A stretch of 64,000 nucleotides of DNA from Roseomonas indoligenes. GTDB taxonomy: Bacteria > Pseudomonadota > Alphaproteobacteria > Acetobacterales > Acetobacteraceae. The DNA lies in NCBI RefSeq assembly GCF_017813365.1, contig NZ_JAGIZA010000018.1, positions 1 to 64,000 on the forward strand, given 5' to 3'. Below, one piece after another: positions 1 to 8,255 of the stretch (its first letter is position 1; every line of letters starts with the position of its first letter). The position numbers were made by a program, and so were the translations under genes. The notes under the pieces are model-generated. The model had not been told where the DNA came from. It ran no database searches and was given only the letters and a program-made list of their open reading frames with translations.

Positions 1-119
1 CTGCCACCTCAAGAACTGGCGAAGGCTGGCGACCCGCTACGACCGCCTCGCGCGGAACTACCTCGCCAGCCTCGCTCTCGTCGCCACCGTCAGCGAGTGG
101 ACCTGAATGAGTCCCCTAC
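1..119 (+). mobile_element. 3' end of an IS5-type insertion sequence (transposase C-terminus)
   Basis: An open frame enters from the left edge and stops at 104-106. Its last residues include RYDRLARNYLASLALVA, which resembles the conserved end of IS5-family DDE transposases (a K/R-rich stretch, RYD, ARNYL, then a hydrophobic helix). Only about 34 residues are in the window, so catalytic residues are not visible. The stop is followed closely by GAGTCCCCTAC and then CTAG at 120-123. CTAG fits the YTAR target preferred by IS5 itself, so the right end of the element may lie near 119. The family call rests on the short tail and the end position is inference; the rest of the element is outside the window. 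Confidence 0.6.
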
Positions 120-203
120 CTAGGGAAGGCCCGCCTCCGCCTTCCCGGCCCTGATCTGGCCCTCGTCATAGGGGGTTGCCCGTGCTGCCGCACAGGGCCC
201 GGC

Positions 204-248
204 CATAAACGGCGTCAATGCGCGGCGCCTCTATTGGGATTGGACGCC
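204..248 (+). promoter_or_regulatory. Putative LysR-type regulator site, copy 1
   Basis: The site starts CATAAAC-GGC-GTCAATG, a dyad of the form AT-N11-AT as in LysR recognition boxes. The conserved block TGGACGCC begins 37 bp further on. It ends 58 bp before the Bug gene at 307. The same composite occurs at 6275-6318 (minus strand) and 7253-7298. The repetition is seen directly; binding by the LysR protein encoded at 6313-7221 is inferred. Confidence 0.5.
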
Positions 249-306
249 TCGCAAGCGGCCGGTCCAGCATCCCGCCCATCGGCCCGGAGAGGCCGGGAGG
301 AAACGG

Positions 307-1281
307 ATGCAGCGCAGGACTCTCGGGCAGGGCATGGTCGGCCTCACCCTCGGTCTCCTCTCGCCGGCGCGCCCGCGCGCGGAGGAGACCTGGCCGGTTC
401 GCACGGTCCGCCTGATCGTGCCGCAGGCGCCGGGAAGCCCGATCGAGATTCCCACCCGGATCGTCGCGGACCACCTCACGCGGCGTCTCGGCGCCACCTT
501 CATCGTCGAGAGCCGGGCCGGGGCCGGCGGCGGAATCGGATCGCAGTACGTGGCGCAGCAGCCGCCGGACGGCGCCACCTTCCTCGCGACCTCCGCCGGC
601 ATCTCCATCATCCCCACGCTCCAGCCCGCCCTCAGCTTCGATCCGCAGCGGGATCTCGAGCCGGTCAGCCTCATGTGCGACGTGCCCTCGGGACTTCTGG
701 TCCGGAAGGAGTCCGAGTTCGGGTCGCTGCCGCAGCTCCTGGCCTATGCGAAGACCCATTCGGGGGAACTGACCTACGCCTCGGGCGGCGTCGGCTCCGC
801 CAACCACCTGGCGGGCGCGCTCTTCTGCGCGCTGGCGGGGGTGCAGATGACGCACGTGCCCTATCGCGGCGTCAGCCAGGCCGTGACGGCGGTCTATTCC
901 GGCGACATCTCCCTCATCTTCGGCTCGACGCTGGAGCTGCTCCAGCATGTTCGCCAGGGGCGCGCGCGGCTGCTCGGCGTCACCATGCCCGGGCGTGTCC
1001 CCGCCCTGCCGGACGTCCCGGCCATCGCCGAGACCGTGCCGGGCTACGCCGCGCCGAACTGGTTCTGCCTCCTCGCGCCGAAAGGCTTTCCGCCGGCACT
1101 CCTCTCGCGCCTGACGGCCGAGCTCGCGCCCTTGCGGGATGCGCAGGAGCTGCAGGCCCGCATGGCCGAGGGCGCCGCGACCATCCGCATGGACGGGCCC
1201 GCACCCCTCGCAGCGCGACTGGCGGAGGAGGTGCCGAAATGGCGCCAGCTCGCGGCCCAGGCCGGCATCCGGCCCGACTGA
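307..1281 (+). CDS. Bug/TctC-family tripartite tricarboxylate transporter substrate-binding protein
   Basis: A 324-residue periplasmic binding protein of the Bug family, which captures small carboxylates and related compounds. An N-terminal signal peptide (about residues 1-25, ending near PRAEE) is followed by the family signatures: the WPVRTVRLIVP first strand, the ESRAGAGGGIG loop (the usual VENR-AGA-G-G), and LTYASGGVGSANHLAG, which forms the ligand pocket. The start is supported by GGGAGGAAA just upstream. It heads a run with the aldolase at 1299 and the dehydrogenase at 2093 and lies downstream of the putative LysR site. No TctA/TctB gene is nearby. The ligand cannot be read from the sequence; a hydroxy- or oxo-acid handled by the following enzymes is a reasonable inference. 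Confidence 0.9.
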   Translation: MQRRTLGQGMVGLTLGLLSPARPRAEETWPVRTVRLIVPQAPGSPIEIPTRIVADHLTRRLGATFIVESRAGAGGGIGSQYVAQQPPDGATFLATSAGISIIPTLQPALSFDPQRDLEPVSLMCDVPSGLLVRKESEFGSLPQLLAYAKTHSGELTYASGGVGSANHLAGALFCALAGVQMTHVPYRGVSQAVTAVYSGDISLIFGSTLELLQHVRQGRARLLGVTMPGRVPALPDVPAIAETVPGYAAPNWFCLLAPKGFPPALLSRLTAELAPLRDAQELQARMAEGAATIRMDGPAPLAARLAEEVPKWRQLAAQAGIRPD

Positions 1282-1298
1282 CCCCCCGAGGACCCGAC

Positions 1299-2096
1299 AT
1301 GCCCCATCTGAGGAACCCCGTGAAGGAGCGCCTGCGCGCTGGCGAGCCCGCGCTCGGCATCAGCGTGCGCATGGCTCGCTCGGCGGACATCGCCCACATC
1401 GCGCGCGGCAGCGGGCACGACTTCCTCTTCATCGACGTGCAGCACGCCGTGTTCGGGCTGGAGACGATCATCCACCTCGCCCAGGCGGCGGATGCGCTCG
1501 GGGTCGCGCCCGTGGTGCGGGTGCGCGGCGTGGACGACCCGGACGTGTCCCTGCTGCTCGACAACGGCGTGACCGGCATCGTCTTCCCCGACATCTCGAC
1601 GGTGGAGCAGGCCCGGCGCGCGGTGGAGATCACCCGCTTCCCGCCCATCGGACGCCGCTCGGTCGCCGGCGGCTACGCCCAGTTCGACTTTCGCCCCGTG
1701 CCCCTGCCCGAGGCGACGGCGCAACTGAACGACAGCACGCTGGTCGTGCTGATGATCGAGACGGTGGAGGGGCTGGAGAACGTGGAGGCGATCGCGGCGG
1801 TGCCGGGCGTAGACGTGGTGCATGTCGGCACCAACGACCTGCTGGTCAGCATGGGCAAGGCCGGGAAGTTCGACGATCCGGCGGCGAGGGCGGCGCAGGA
1901 CCGCGTCATCGCCGCCGCGCGCGCGGCCGGGATCGCCGCGGGCTGCGGCGGCAACCGCGACGTGGCGCGCCAGGCCGACGCGATCCGGCGCGGCGCCCTC
2001 TTCCTCACCACCCAGACCGACATCGCCCTGCTGAATGCAGCGGCGACGGCCTGGGCCAGCGGCGTCCGCGCGGCCCTGTCGGAGCGGGCGCCGTGA
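1299..2096 (+). CDS. HpcH/HpaI-family class II pyruvate aldolase
   Basis: A 265-residue metal-dependent aldolase of the HpcH/HpaI (4-hydroxy-2-oxo-acid aldolase) family, which makes or splits C-C bonds with pyruvate or oxaloacetate as the carbonyl partner. All expected active-site residues are present with family spacing: H49 (FIDVQHA), R74 (VVRVRG), E154 (MIETVEG) and D180 (HVGTND). E154 and D180 would hold the divalent metal. Length is normal. The gene follows the Bug gene after 17 bp and overlaps the next gene by 4 bp, so it is translationally linked to it. The likely role is to cleave a 4-hydroxy-2-oxo acid, perhaps produced by the downstream Ldh-type dehydrogenase. The exact substrate is unknown. 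Confidence 0.88.
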   Translation: MPHLRNPVKERLRAGEPALGISVRMARSADIAHIARGSGHDFLFIDVQHAVFGLETIIHLAQAADALGVAPVVRVRGVDDPDVSLLLDNGVTGIVFPDISTVEQARRAVEITRFPPIGRRSVAGGYAQFDFRPVPLPEATAQLNDSTLVVLMIETVEGLENVEAIAAVPGVDVVHVGTNDLLVSMGKAGKFDDPAARAAQDRVIAAARAAGIAAGCGGNRDVARQADAIRRGALFLTTQTDIALLNAAATAWASGVRAALSERAP

Positions 2097-3187
2097 GCGG
2101 GCGCCTACAGGTCCCCGCGGAGACGGTGCGCGCGCAGGTCGTCGCGGTGCTGACCTCCTGGGGCATGGACCCCGAACTGATCCGCACCACCGCCGAGGTG
2201 ATGGTGGAGACCGACCTCGCCGGCGTGGACAGCCACGGCGTCTCGATGCTGATGGACTACGATTCGTCCCGCCGGAAGGGGAAGCTGAACCTGCAGGCCC
2301 GCCCGCGCGTGGTGCGGGAGAACGCCGTGACGGCGCTGGTGGACGCCGATGCGGGACTTGGCCACCCGGCGGCGGTGATGGGGATGGAGATGGCCATCGC
2401 GAAGGCGAAGGACCTTGGCGTCGGCGTCGTCACCGTCCGCAACTCCCACCATTTCGGCGCGGCGGGCTACTATGCTGCGCTCGCGCCGGTCCATGGGTTG
2501 ATCGGGATGGTCACCAGCGCCACGCGCACGATCAACATGGTGCCGACGCGCGCGAGCAAGGCCCTGCTCGGCACCAACCCGCTCGCCTTCTGCGCGCCCG
2601 CCGGGCGGAACCGCGCCTTCCGGCTGGACATGGCGACCACCACCACCGCCAACAACAAGGTGCGCGTCTACGGGCTGAACGGCCGCACCCTGCCGGAGGG
2701 CTGGGCCGTGGACGGCAGCGGCCAGCCCGTCACCGACCCCGACGAGGCGTCACGCCTTATCCGGGAAGGCAAGGAGGGCGGGCTGACGCCACTGGGCGGC
2801 CGGCCGGAGACGGCGTCCCACAAGGGCTACGGGCTGGCGATGATGGTCCACATCCTCGGGGGCACCCTCTCCGGCGCTTCCTTCTCACCCCTGCGAGTGC
2901 GGACGCAGAAGGCGGAGGACCCAGACAACCTCGGGCACTTCTTCATGGCGATCGACCCCGAGGCCTTCCGGGAGGAGGGTGAGTTCGAGGCCGATCTCGA
3001 CGACGCGCTGGACGTGCTGCGCGCCGCGCCGCCCGCCGACCCCGCGCTGCCCGTGCTGGTGCCAGGGGATCCGGAGGCGGCGGCCCGAGAGACGCGCCTG
3101 CGCGAGGGCATCCCGGTCCCGCGCCGGCTCGCCGACCAGATCCGGGCGATGTGCGAGGGCTGCGGGGCCCCCTACCTGCTGGAGTGA
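2093..3187 (+). CDS. Ldh/malate dehydrogenase-2 family NAD(P)-dependent 2-hydroxyacid oxidoreductase
   Basis: A 364-residue member of the Ldh_2 family (sulfolactate, ureidoglycolate, malate and L-lactate dehydrogenases with a non-Rossmann NAD fold). Family marks are DLAGVDSHGVSM near the N-terminus, VTVRNSHHFGAAGYY with the catalytic-type histidine, LLGTNPLAF, LDMATTTTANNKV and the SHKGYGLAMMV segment. The start is GTG in a GTGA overlap with the aldolase stop, which fixes coupling to that gene. It probably interconverts a 2-hydroxy acid and a 2-oxo acid in the cytosol, feeding the aldolase or taking up its product. A second paralogue lies at 9337-10374. Confidence 0.88.
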   Translation: MSGRLQVPAETVRAQVVAVLTSWGMDPELIRTTAEVMVETDLAGVDSHGVSMLMDYDSSRRKGKLNLQARPRVVRENAVTALVDADAGLGHPAAVMGMEMAIAKAKDLGVGVVTVRNSHHFGAAGYYAALAPVHGLIGMVTSATRTINMVPTRASKALLGTNPLAFCAPAGRNRAFRLDMATTTTANNKVRVYGLNGRTLPEGWAVDGSGQPVTDPDEASRLIREGKEGGLTPLGGRPETASHKGYGLAMMVHILGGTLSGASFSPLRVRTQKAEDPDNLGHFFMAIDPEAFREEGEFEADLDDALDVLRAAPPADPALPVLVPGDPEAAARETRLREGIPVPRRLADQIRAMCEGCGAPYLLE

Positions 3188-3222
3188 TCGCGCCCCGCCG
3201 AACGCGTGAGGGAGGACGCCCG

Positions 3223-4221
3223 ATGAGAGGCGGCATGAAGAGTACCCGCGGCCCGGGCGCCTTGCCCCGCCGCGCCCTGCTGGCCGGCGCCGCCTCCGCC
3301 GTTGCCGGAACGGGGCTTGCGCAGACGGGCCAGCCGGTTCGTCTGATGGTCACGGCCGCCGCGGGCGGCTCCACCGACGTGATCGCCCGCATCGTCGCCC
3401 CCGGCATGTCCGAGGCACTGGGCGGCCGCCCCGTGCTGGTGGAGAACCGCGGCGGTGGGGGTGGGGTGATCGGGGCCGAGGCGGTGGCGACCGCCGCGCC
3501 GGACGGCACCACCCTCGGCTTCTTCACCGTCAGCGCCGCCGTGCTGAACGCCCTGCTTCACCGGAACCTGCGCTTCGACACCGAGAGGGCCTTCGCGCCC
3601 GTCTCCCTTGTCGCCACTTTCCCGATGGTGGTGACGGTCGGGAACCATGTGCCCGCGCGGGACCTGCCGGACTTCGTGGCCTGGATGCGCTCCCGTCCAG
3701 GGCGGACCACCTACGGCTCCGCAGGCCCGGGCACCATCAACCACCTCGGCGCCCTGCTGCTGTGCAACCGCACGGGCACGGCGGCGGAGCACATCCCCTT
3801 CCGGGGCGCGGGACCGGTCTTCGCCTCGATGATGTCAGGAGATACGGATTTCCTGGTGGAGGGCATTCCCTCGCAAGCGCCTTTCGTGCGCCAGGGCTCG
3901 ATCCGGGCGCTCGCCGTCACCGGGCGGCAGCGCAGCCCGCTCCTGCCGGAGGTGCCGACCGTGATCGAGGGGGGCGTGCCGGACTTCGAAATCGTCAACT
4001 GGATGGCCGTCTTCGCTCCCTCGGGCACGCCGGCCCTGGTCATCGGCGCACTCTCGACTGCGGTGCGCGCCGCGGTCCGCGCGCCGGGCGGGGAGCGTCG
4101 CCTGCGCGAGGCCGGCGTGGAGCCGGCCGGTACTTCGGCGGAGGAACTGCAGGCCTTCTGGGATGGCCAGTTCCGCCTCTGGAGACCCGTGGTGGCCTCC
4201 TCCGGCGCTACCGTGGAGTAA
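3223..4221 (+). CDS. Bug/TctC-family substrate-binding protein
   Basis: A 332-residue periplasmic binding protein. The start at 3223 has a GGGAGGACGCCCG leader; the next ATG at 3235 is possible. The signal region contains an RR pair followed by ALLAGAASAVAGTGLAQ, so export may use Tat. Family motifs are PVRLMVTAAAGGSTDVIAR, VENRGGGGGVIGAE and TYGSAGPGTINHLG. It is the last gene of the rightward run and faces the leftward Bug gene at 4317. The VTAAAGG segment replaces the more usual VPFAAGG, so the ligand may differ from its neighbours'. No membrane partner genes are present. Confidence 0.9.
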   Translation: MRGGMKSTRGPGALPRRALLAGAASAVAGTGLAQTGQPVRLMVTAAAGGSTDVIARIVAPGMSEALGGRPVLVENRGGGGGVIGAEAVATAAPDGTTLGFFTVSAAVLNALLHRNLRFDTERAFAPVSLVATFPMVVTVGNHVPARDLPDFVAWMRSRPGRTTYGSAGPGTINHLGALLLCNRTGTAAEHIPFRGAGPVFASMMSGDTDFLVEGIPSQAPFVRQGSIRALAVTGRQRSPLLPEVPTVIEGGVPDFEIVNWMAVFAPSGTPALVIGALSTAVRAAVRAPGGERRLREAGVEPAGTSAEELQAFWDGQFRLWRPVVASSGATVE

Positions 4222-4230
4222 GCCGGCCCG

Positions 4231-4249
4231 CCGGGCGCCTTCGCCCCGG
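4231..4249. terminator. Possible bidirectional terminator hairpin
   Basis: A short GC hairpin (CCGG-GCG, loop CCTT, CGC-CCCGG, with one bulged base) lies between the convergent Bug genes ending at 4221 and 4317. No strong U-tract follows on either strand. The position suits a terminator but the call is tentative. Confidence 0.35.
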
Positions 4250-4316
4250 CCGCGTCCGCGAGCCGGGGTGAGCGAACGCGCGGTGTCAGGTCGCAGAAGT
4301 CCTCATGCAGAGGCGC

Positions 4317-5321
4317 TCATTCCGGCTTCAGCCCGGCGATCGCGATGGCCTGCCGCGCCTTGGCCAACTCGCCCTGCAGGAACGCGACCGTGCCGGGGGT
4401 GGTCAACTCGGCCCCGGTCGGCGGGTTGTTGCCGATCGCCTCCAGCCGCGCCAGCACCTCGGGATCGGCGGCCGCCGCGGATATCGCGCCCTGCAGCGCC
4501 CCCAGCACCGGCTCCGGCGTGCCCGCCGGCGCGAAGAGGCCGACGAAGGAGGCGGCGACGAAGCCATCGATCCCCTGCTCGATGAAGGTCGCGACCTCCG
4601 GCACCTGCTTCGAGCGGTGGGCGGCCGCGATGCCGAGGATCCGGCCGCGCCCGTCCCTGTGCAGGTCCAGCACGCTCGACATCTCGATCAGCACGCCGTC
4701 CACGTTGCCGGCGACGAAGTCCGGCAGGGTATTGCCGCCGCCGCGATAGGGCACGTGCACGAGGTTGGCGCCCGTCGCCGCCTTGAACAACTCCAGCGGC
4801 AGGTGGTTCGCGCCGCCGACGCCGGAGGTCCCGATCGTCACGCCGCGCGGCTGCGTCCTCGAGAAGGCGACCAGTTGCTGCAGGTCCCGCACGGGAAGGC
4901 CGGGGCGGAGGATGATCACCATCGGCGCCTGGCCGAGCAGCGCGACCGGCACCAGGTCGGCCATGGTGTCGTAGCGCGGCGCCGCCATGAGGAGCGGGCC
5001 GTTCACGATGGAGCCGGGGCTGCCGATCAGCAGCGTGTAGCCGTCCGGCCGGGACCGGACCACGGCCTCCGTCCCGATCGCCCCCGTCGCGCCGCTGCGG
5101 TTCTCCACCACCACCGCCTGGCCGAGCCGGGCGGTGATCTGGGACGCGAAGAGCCGCGCCGTGACATCGCTGTTCCCGCCCGCGGCGAAGGGCACGACGA
5201 AGCGGATGGGCCGGCTGGGATAGGCCTCCGCGCCCGGCTGGGCCCGGGCCGCGCCGGCCCGCCAGGCCATCGCGGTGCCGAGCGCGAACAGGGCGCGCCG
5301 CCCCATCTCGGGTGAACCCAT
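4317..5321 (-). CDS. Bug/TctC-family substrate-binding protein
   Basis: A 334-residue exported binding protein. A signal peptide of about 28 residues ends at AARAQPGAE. The mature part has YPSRPIRFVVPFAAGGNSDVTAR, VVENRSGATGAIG and TIGTSGVGGANHLPLE, the pocket-forming motifs of the Bug family. GGGAGGGAAGG precedes the ATG on the minus strand. It lies 69 bp downstream of the class II aldolase gene on the same strand, so the two probably form an operon. It completes a set of three Bug genes in the first 5.3 kb. Ligand unknown. Confidence 0.9.
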   Translation of the reverse strand: MGSPEMGRRALFALGTAMAWRAGAARAQPGAEAYPSRPIRFVVPFAAGGNSDVTARLFASQITARLGQAVVVENRSGATGAIGTEAVVRSRPDGYTLLIGSPGSIVNGPLLMAAPRYDTMADLVPVALLGQAPMVIILRPGLPVRDLQQLVAFSRTQPRGVTIGTSGVGGANHLPLELFKAATGANLVHVPYRGGGNTLPDFVAGNVDGVLIEMSSVLDLHRDGRGRILGIAAAHRSKQVPEVATFIEQGIDGFVAASFVGLFAPAGTPEPVLGALQGAISAAAADPEVLARLEAIGNNPPTGAELTTPGTVAFLQGELAKARQAIAIAGLKPE

Positions 5322-5390
5322 CGACCTTCCCTCCCTTGGCCCGGCGCCCGCTCTGATGGCGTGCTTCGCCGGATTGGACGCCCTGCGGCC

Positions 5391-6194
5391 TCAGGCCCAG
5401 TAGGGCGGGTAACCCGAGTTCTTCTGCTCCGCCTCCAGCAGCCGCAGCATGGCGTGCCACTCCAGCACGCCGTAGGGCCGCCGGGCGCCGGGCTGGTACA
5501 GATGCGCGGTCCTCGCCAGCACCTCCTCCGAGGGCAGGGTCAGCTCCGTGCGCGCCGCCATCGCGTCCACCTGGGCGCGGCAGGACATCTCCAACTGGTA
5601 CATGGTGTTGAAGCCCTGCTGCAGCGTCGCTCCGCAGGTCAGCAGCCCGTGGTTCCGCATGATCATCGCGTCGTGCGGACCAAGGTCGGCCACGATCCGC
5701 TCGCGCTCCGAAAGGTCGATCGCCGGCCCCTCGTAGTCATGGTAGCCGATATGGCCGACGAAGCGGATGGCCGTCTGGTTCAGCGGCAGCAGCCCCTCCT
5801 TCATTGCGGCCACCGCCATGCCGGCGCGGGTGTGCGTGTGCAGCACCGCCGCCACGTCCGGCCGCGCCTTGTGGATCGCGCCGTGGATCACGTAGCCCGA
5901 CTTGTTGATCCCGTAATCCGTGTCGGGCTTCCAGATGATGTTGCCCTCTACGTCGATCTTCGCGAGGGAGGTCGCCGTGATCTCCTTGTAGAGCAGCCCG
6001 TAGAGGTTGATCAGCAGGTGCTCGGTGCCGGGGATGCGCAGCGTGATGTGGTTGTAGATCAGGTCGGTCATGCCGTAGGCCTCGACCAGCCGGTAGCAGG
6101 CGGCGAGATCGAGGCGCGCCTGCCACTCCGCCTCGCTCACCTGGTCGCGGATCGATGGCCAGTTCGTGTCGTAACGCGCGACCATGTTGTCCAC
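5391..6194 (-). CDS. Class II aldolase/adducin-family protein
   Basis: A 267-residue member of the AraD/FucA/adducin fold, zinc-dependent aldolases, epimerases and decarboxylases acting on phosphorylated or free hydroxy-carbonyls. Conserved parts are YNHITLRIPG, HGAIHKARPDVAAVLHTHT (metal histidines) and MIMRNHGLL (further metal histidine). The GTG at 6194 has AGGAGG seven bases upstream, better placed than for the internal ATG at 6185. A putative LysR-type site lies about 80 bp upstream. Many free-standing members of this branch handle non-phosphorylated substrates. I infer a role alongside the HpcH aldolase in the same regulon. Confidence 0.85.
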   Translation of the reverse strand: MDNMVARYDTNWPSIRDQVSEAEWQARLDLAACYRLVEAYGMTDLIYNHITLRIPGTEHLLINLYGLLYKEITATSLAKIDVEGNIIWKPDTDYGINKSGYVIHGAIHKARPDVAAVLHTHTRAGMAVAAMKEGLLPLNQTAIRFVGHIGYHDYEGPAIDLSERERIVADLGPHDAMIMRNHGLLTCGATLQQGFNTMYQLEMSCRAQVDAMAARTELTLPSEEVLARTAHLYQPGARRPYGVLEWHAMLRLLEAEQKNSGYPPYWA

Positions 6195-6274
6195 CGGCAG
6201 TCCTCCCGTTCAGCCGGGCCGGCGCGCATGGGCCGGCCCGGACGTTCCGTCATCTCTCCCAGCCCCGCCGGGCG

Positions 6275-6318
6275 CCGTCCAATACCAAGCCTTGGGACCT
6301 CCATAGACGCCGCTAATG
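6275..6318 (-). promoter_or_regulatory. Putative LysR-type regulator site, copy 2
   Basis: Read on the minus strand this is CATTAGC-GGC-GTCTATG followed, with the TGG exactly 37 bp from the first C, by TTGGACGGC. It matches copy 1 (204-248) in both blocks and in spacing. It sits between the class II aldolase gene and the end of the lysR-type gene, so it should act on the aldolase-Bug operon. Confidence 0.5.
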
Positions 6319-7221
6319 CCCGCCGGGCGGGATTCCGATCCCCTCCGCCAGGGTGCGGCGGAGATGGGCGACGAAGCGCCGGAGCAGGGTGGAGTCCGGC
6401 CGCCCCCGTGGCCGCACCAGCACCGTCCTGAAGGTGACGGGGGGATCGAGCGGACGGGCGACGAGGTCGGGGAAGGGCAGGGTGCGCAGCATCAGCGGCT
6501 CCACCAGTGCCACGCTCCCGCCGTGCCGGGCGAGCATGATCCCGGTGAGGGAGACGCTGACCTGGGCGACGATCGGGGGCGCGATCCCCGCCTGGGACAG
6601 CGCCCCGTCCACGTAGCTGCGGAACAGGATCTGCGGCAGGTAGGTGATTACCGGCTGGTCCGCCAGGGCCGCGACCGGCACGGCCTCGTGCCGTGCCAGC
6701 GGGTGGTCGCTCCGCATCACGCAGGCGATGGAGGAGCGGACGAGCAGCTCCGTCTCCACCTCGCCGCTCACCACCGGCTCGTGGACGATGCCCAGCTCCA
6801 CCTCCCGGCTGGCCACCCGGTCCACCACCTGGGGCGAGTTGAGGGATTGCAGGGCCGCGCGCGTGCCCGGCCGTTCCGCGAGGAAGGTGGCGAGGGCCTG
6901 GGCCAGGTATCCGTTCGCGATCGGGAAGGCGGCGGCGAGCGACAGGGTGCCGAGCCGCCCGCCCGCCAGATCCTGGGAGAGGCGTTCCACGGCGGCCAGG
7001 CGGCTGAACACCGTCTCGATGTCCGGCAACAGGGCCTGCGCTTCCGGCGTCGGCTGCAGCCTGCCGCCGACGCGGTTGAAGAGCGGGAAGCGCAGCTGTG
7101 CCTCGCAGTGCTTCAGGACCGTGCTGACCGAGGGCTGGGTGACGTTCAGCAGCCGCGCCGCGCCCGTGACGGAGCCCGTGCGCATGATCGCATGAAAGAC
7201 CTCGAGCTGCCGGAGGTTCAT
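6313..7221 (-). CDS. LysR-family transcriptional regulator
   Basis: A 302-residue LysR-type activator/repressor. The start at 7221 gives MNLRQLEVFHAIMRTGSVTG, the canonical beginning of the winged helix-turn-helix (residues 1-60, including GAARLLNVTQPSVSTVLKHCE). An effector-binding domain follows (about 90-295), with a VGRLGTLSLAAAFP-like first strand. It is divergent from the amidohydrolase at 7343 and flanked by copies of a motif that also occurs upstream of gene 307, consistent with autoregulation and control of three transcription units. The effector is probably an aromatic or aliphatic acid, but nothing in the sequence identifies it. Confidence 0.9.
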   Translation of the reverse strand: MNLRQLEVFHAIMRTGSVTGAARLLNVTQPSVSTVLKHCEAQLRFPLFNRVGGRLQPTPEAQALLPDIETVFSRLAAVERLSQDLAGGRLGTLSLAAAFPIANGYLAQALATFLAERPGTRAALQSLNSPQVVDRVASREVELGIVHEPVVSGEVETELLVRSSIACVMRSDHPLARHEAVPVAALADQPVITYLPQILFRSYVDGALSQAGIAPPIVAQVSVSLTGIMLARHGGSVALVEPLMLRTLPFPDLVARPLDPPVTFRTVLVRPRGRPDSTLLRRFVAHLRRTLAEGIGIPPGGH

Positions 7222-7252
7222 CCGCTTCCCGTTTCGACTCCCTGGCCGGCAC

Positions 7253-7298
7253 CATAAACCGGATCGATGGATGATGGCAGAATCGGTGGCTGGACGCC
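7253..7298 (+). promoter_or_regulatory. Putative LysR-type regulator site, copy 3
   Basis: CATAAAC-CGG-ATCGATG, with TGGACGCC beginning 38 bp downstream of the first base, lies in the divergent gap between the lysR-type gene (start 7221) and the amidohydrolase (start 7343). This is the classic location for a LysR box controlling both genes. It matches copies 1 and 2. Confidence 0.5.
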
Positions 7299-7342
7299 GC
7301 CTTGGCCGCGGCCAAGCCTCAGGCCGTTTCCGGAGAGGCCCC

Positions 7343-8209
7343 ATGTTCCCAGTTCCGCCAGGCGCCTGCGATTGCCACACCCACGTCTTCGGCCCCGCGG
7401 CAAGCTTCCCCTTCGCGGCGGGCCGCACCTACACGCCCGGTGAAGCCCCGCCCGACGCCCTGCTGGAGCTGCAGAACGCCCTGGGGCTGGATCGCGTCGT
7501 CCTCGTCCAGCCCAGCCCCTACGGCGCCGACAACGCCTGCATGCTCGACGGGCTGCGCCGGCTGGGCCCCGCGAGGGGCCGTGGCGTGGCGGTGATCGAC
7601 GAAGGCACGACCGAGGCCGCTCTCCGCGACATGCACGATGCGGGCGTTCGCGGCGTGCGGATCAACCTTCACACGGCCGGACGCACGGATCCGGCGATGG
7701 CGCGCGCGATGCTGCTCGGCGCGGCGCGGCGGGTCGCATCCCTGGGCTGGCACGTCCAGGCCTATACGGAGCTGTCCGTGATCGCCGCCCTGCGCGACAC
7801 GATCCTGGACCTGCCGGGCGGGCTCGTGATCGATCACTTCGGCCGCCCCGAAGGGCGGCGCGGGCTGTCGCAGCCCGGGTTGGACGCCTTGCTGGACCTG
7901 CTGCGCGCGGGCGCCGTTCACGTGAAGCTCTCGGCGGCCCATCGCCTCTCGGACTGGCCGGACTGCGAGGACATGGCGCCGCTCGCGCGCGCCATGATCG
8001 AAGCGAACCCGGATCGCGTGCTCTGGGGCTCGGACTGGCCGCACGCCGGACCATCCGGCGGGGGAAGCGATCCTTCGGCGGTGCATCCCTTCCGGCAGGT
8101 GGACGACCGTCGCGCCCTTGCCCGGCTGGCGGAATGGGCCGGTGATGAGGGGCGGCTCCGGCGGCTTCTCGTGACCAACCCCGCCCGCCTCTATGGCTGG
8201 CCGCTCTAG
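7343..8209 (+). CDS. Amidohydrolase-2 / 2-pyrone-4,6-dicarboxylate lactonase-like hydrolase
   Basis: A 288-residue TIM-barrel hydrolase of the amidohydrolase-2 family, close in layout to LigI-type lactonases. It starts PPGACDCHTHVFGP, where H12 and H14 form the metal-type HxH. Further marks are GLVIDHFGRPEG in mid-protein and LWGSDWPHAG near the end, supplying the conserved Asp. The start at 7343 is favoured by GGAGAGG and by the immediate onset of homology; an in-frame ATG at 7271 would add an unrelated leader and overlap the regulator site. It likely opens a lactone ring or hydrolyses an amide in the pathway whose aldolases and dehydrogenase share this regulon. Confidence 0.82.
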   Translation: MFPVPPGACDCHTHVFGPAASFPFAAGRTYTPGEAPPDALLELQNALGLDRVVLVQPSPYGADNACMLDGLRRLGPARGRGVAVIDEGTTEAALRDMHDAGVRGVRINLHTAGRTDPAMARAMLLGAARRVASLGWHVQAYTELSVIAALRDTILDLPGGLVIDHFGRPEGRRGLSQPGLDALLDLLRAGAVHVKLSAAHRLSDWPDCEDMAPLARAMIEANPDRVLWGSDWPHAGPSGGGSDPSAVHPFRQVDDRRALARLAEWAGDEGRLRRLLVTNPARLYGWPL

Positions 8210-8227
8210 GTCTTCGGCGGCACACCG

Positions 8228-8252
8228 CCGCGCCTGAGGACGGCAGGCGCGG
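8228..8252. terminator. Intergenic hairpin between convergent genes
   Basis: A perfect 9-bp stem (CCGCGCCTG / CAGGCGCGG) with a 7-base loop follows the amidohydrolase stop. It is positioned to end transcription from either side, but no clear U-tract follows. Confidence 0.5.
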
Positions 8253-8255
8253 GAT

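Noticed and set aside
234-2096. A single 620-codon frame spanning the first Bug gene and the aldolase
   Set aside because: Only its 3' part (from 1299) carries aldolase motifs; the rest is a stop-free shadow of the Bug gene, common at this GC content.
3223-5321. Convergent Bug genes as a recent inverted duplication
   Set aside because: Motifs and most residues differ between the two; only family-level similarity is visible.
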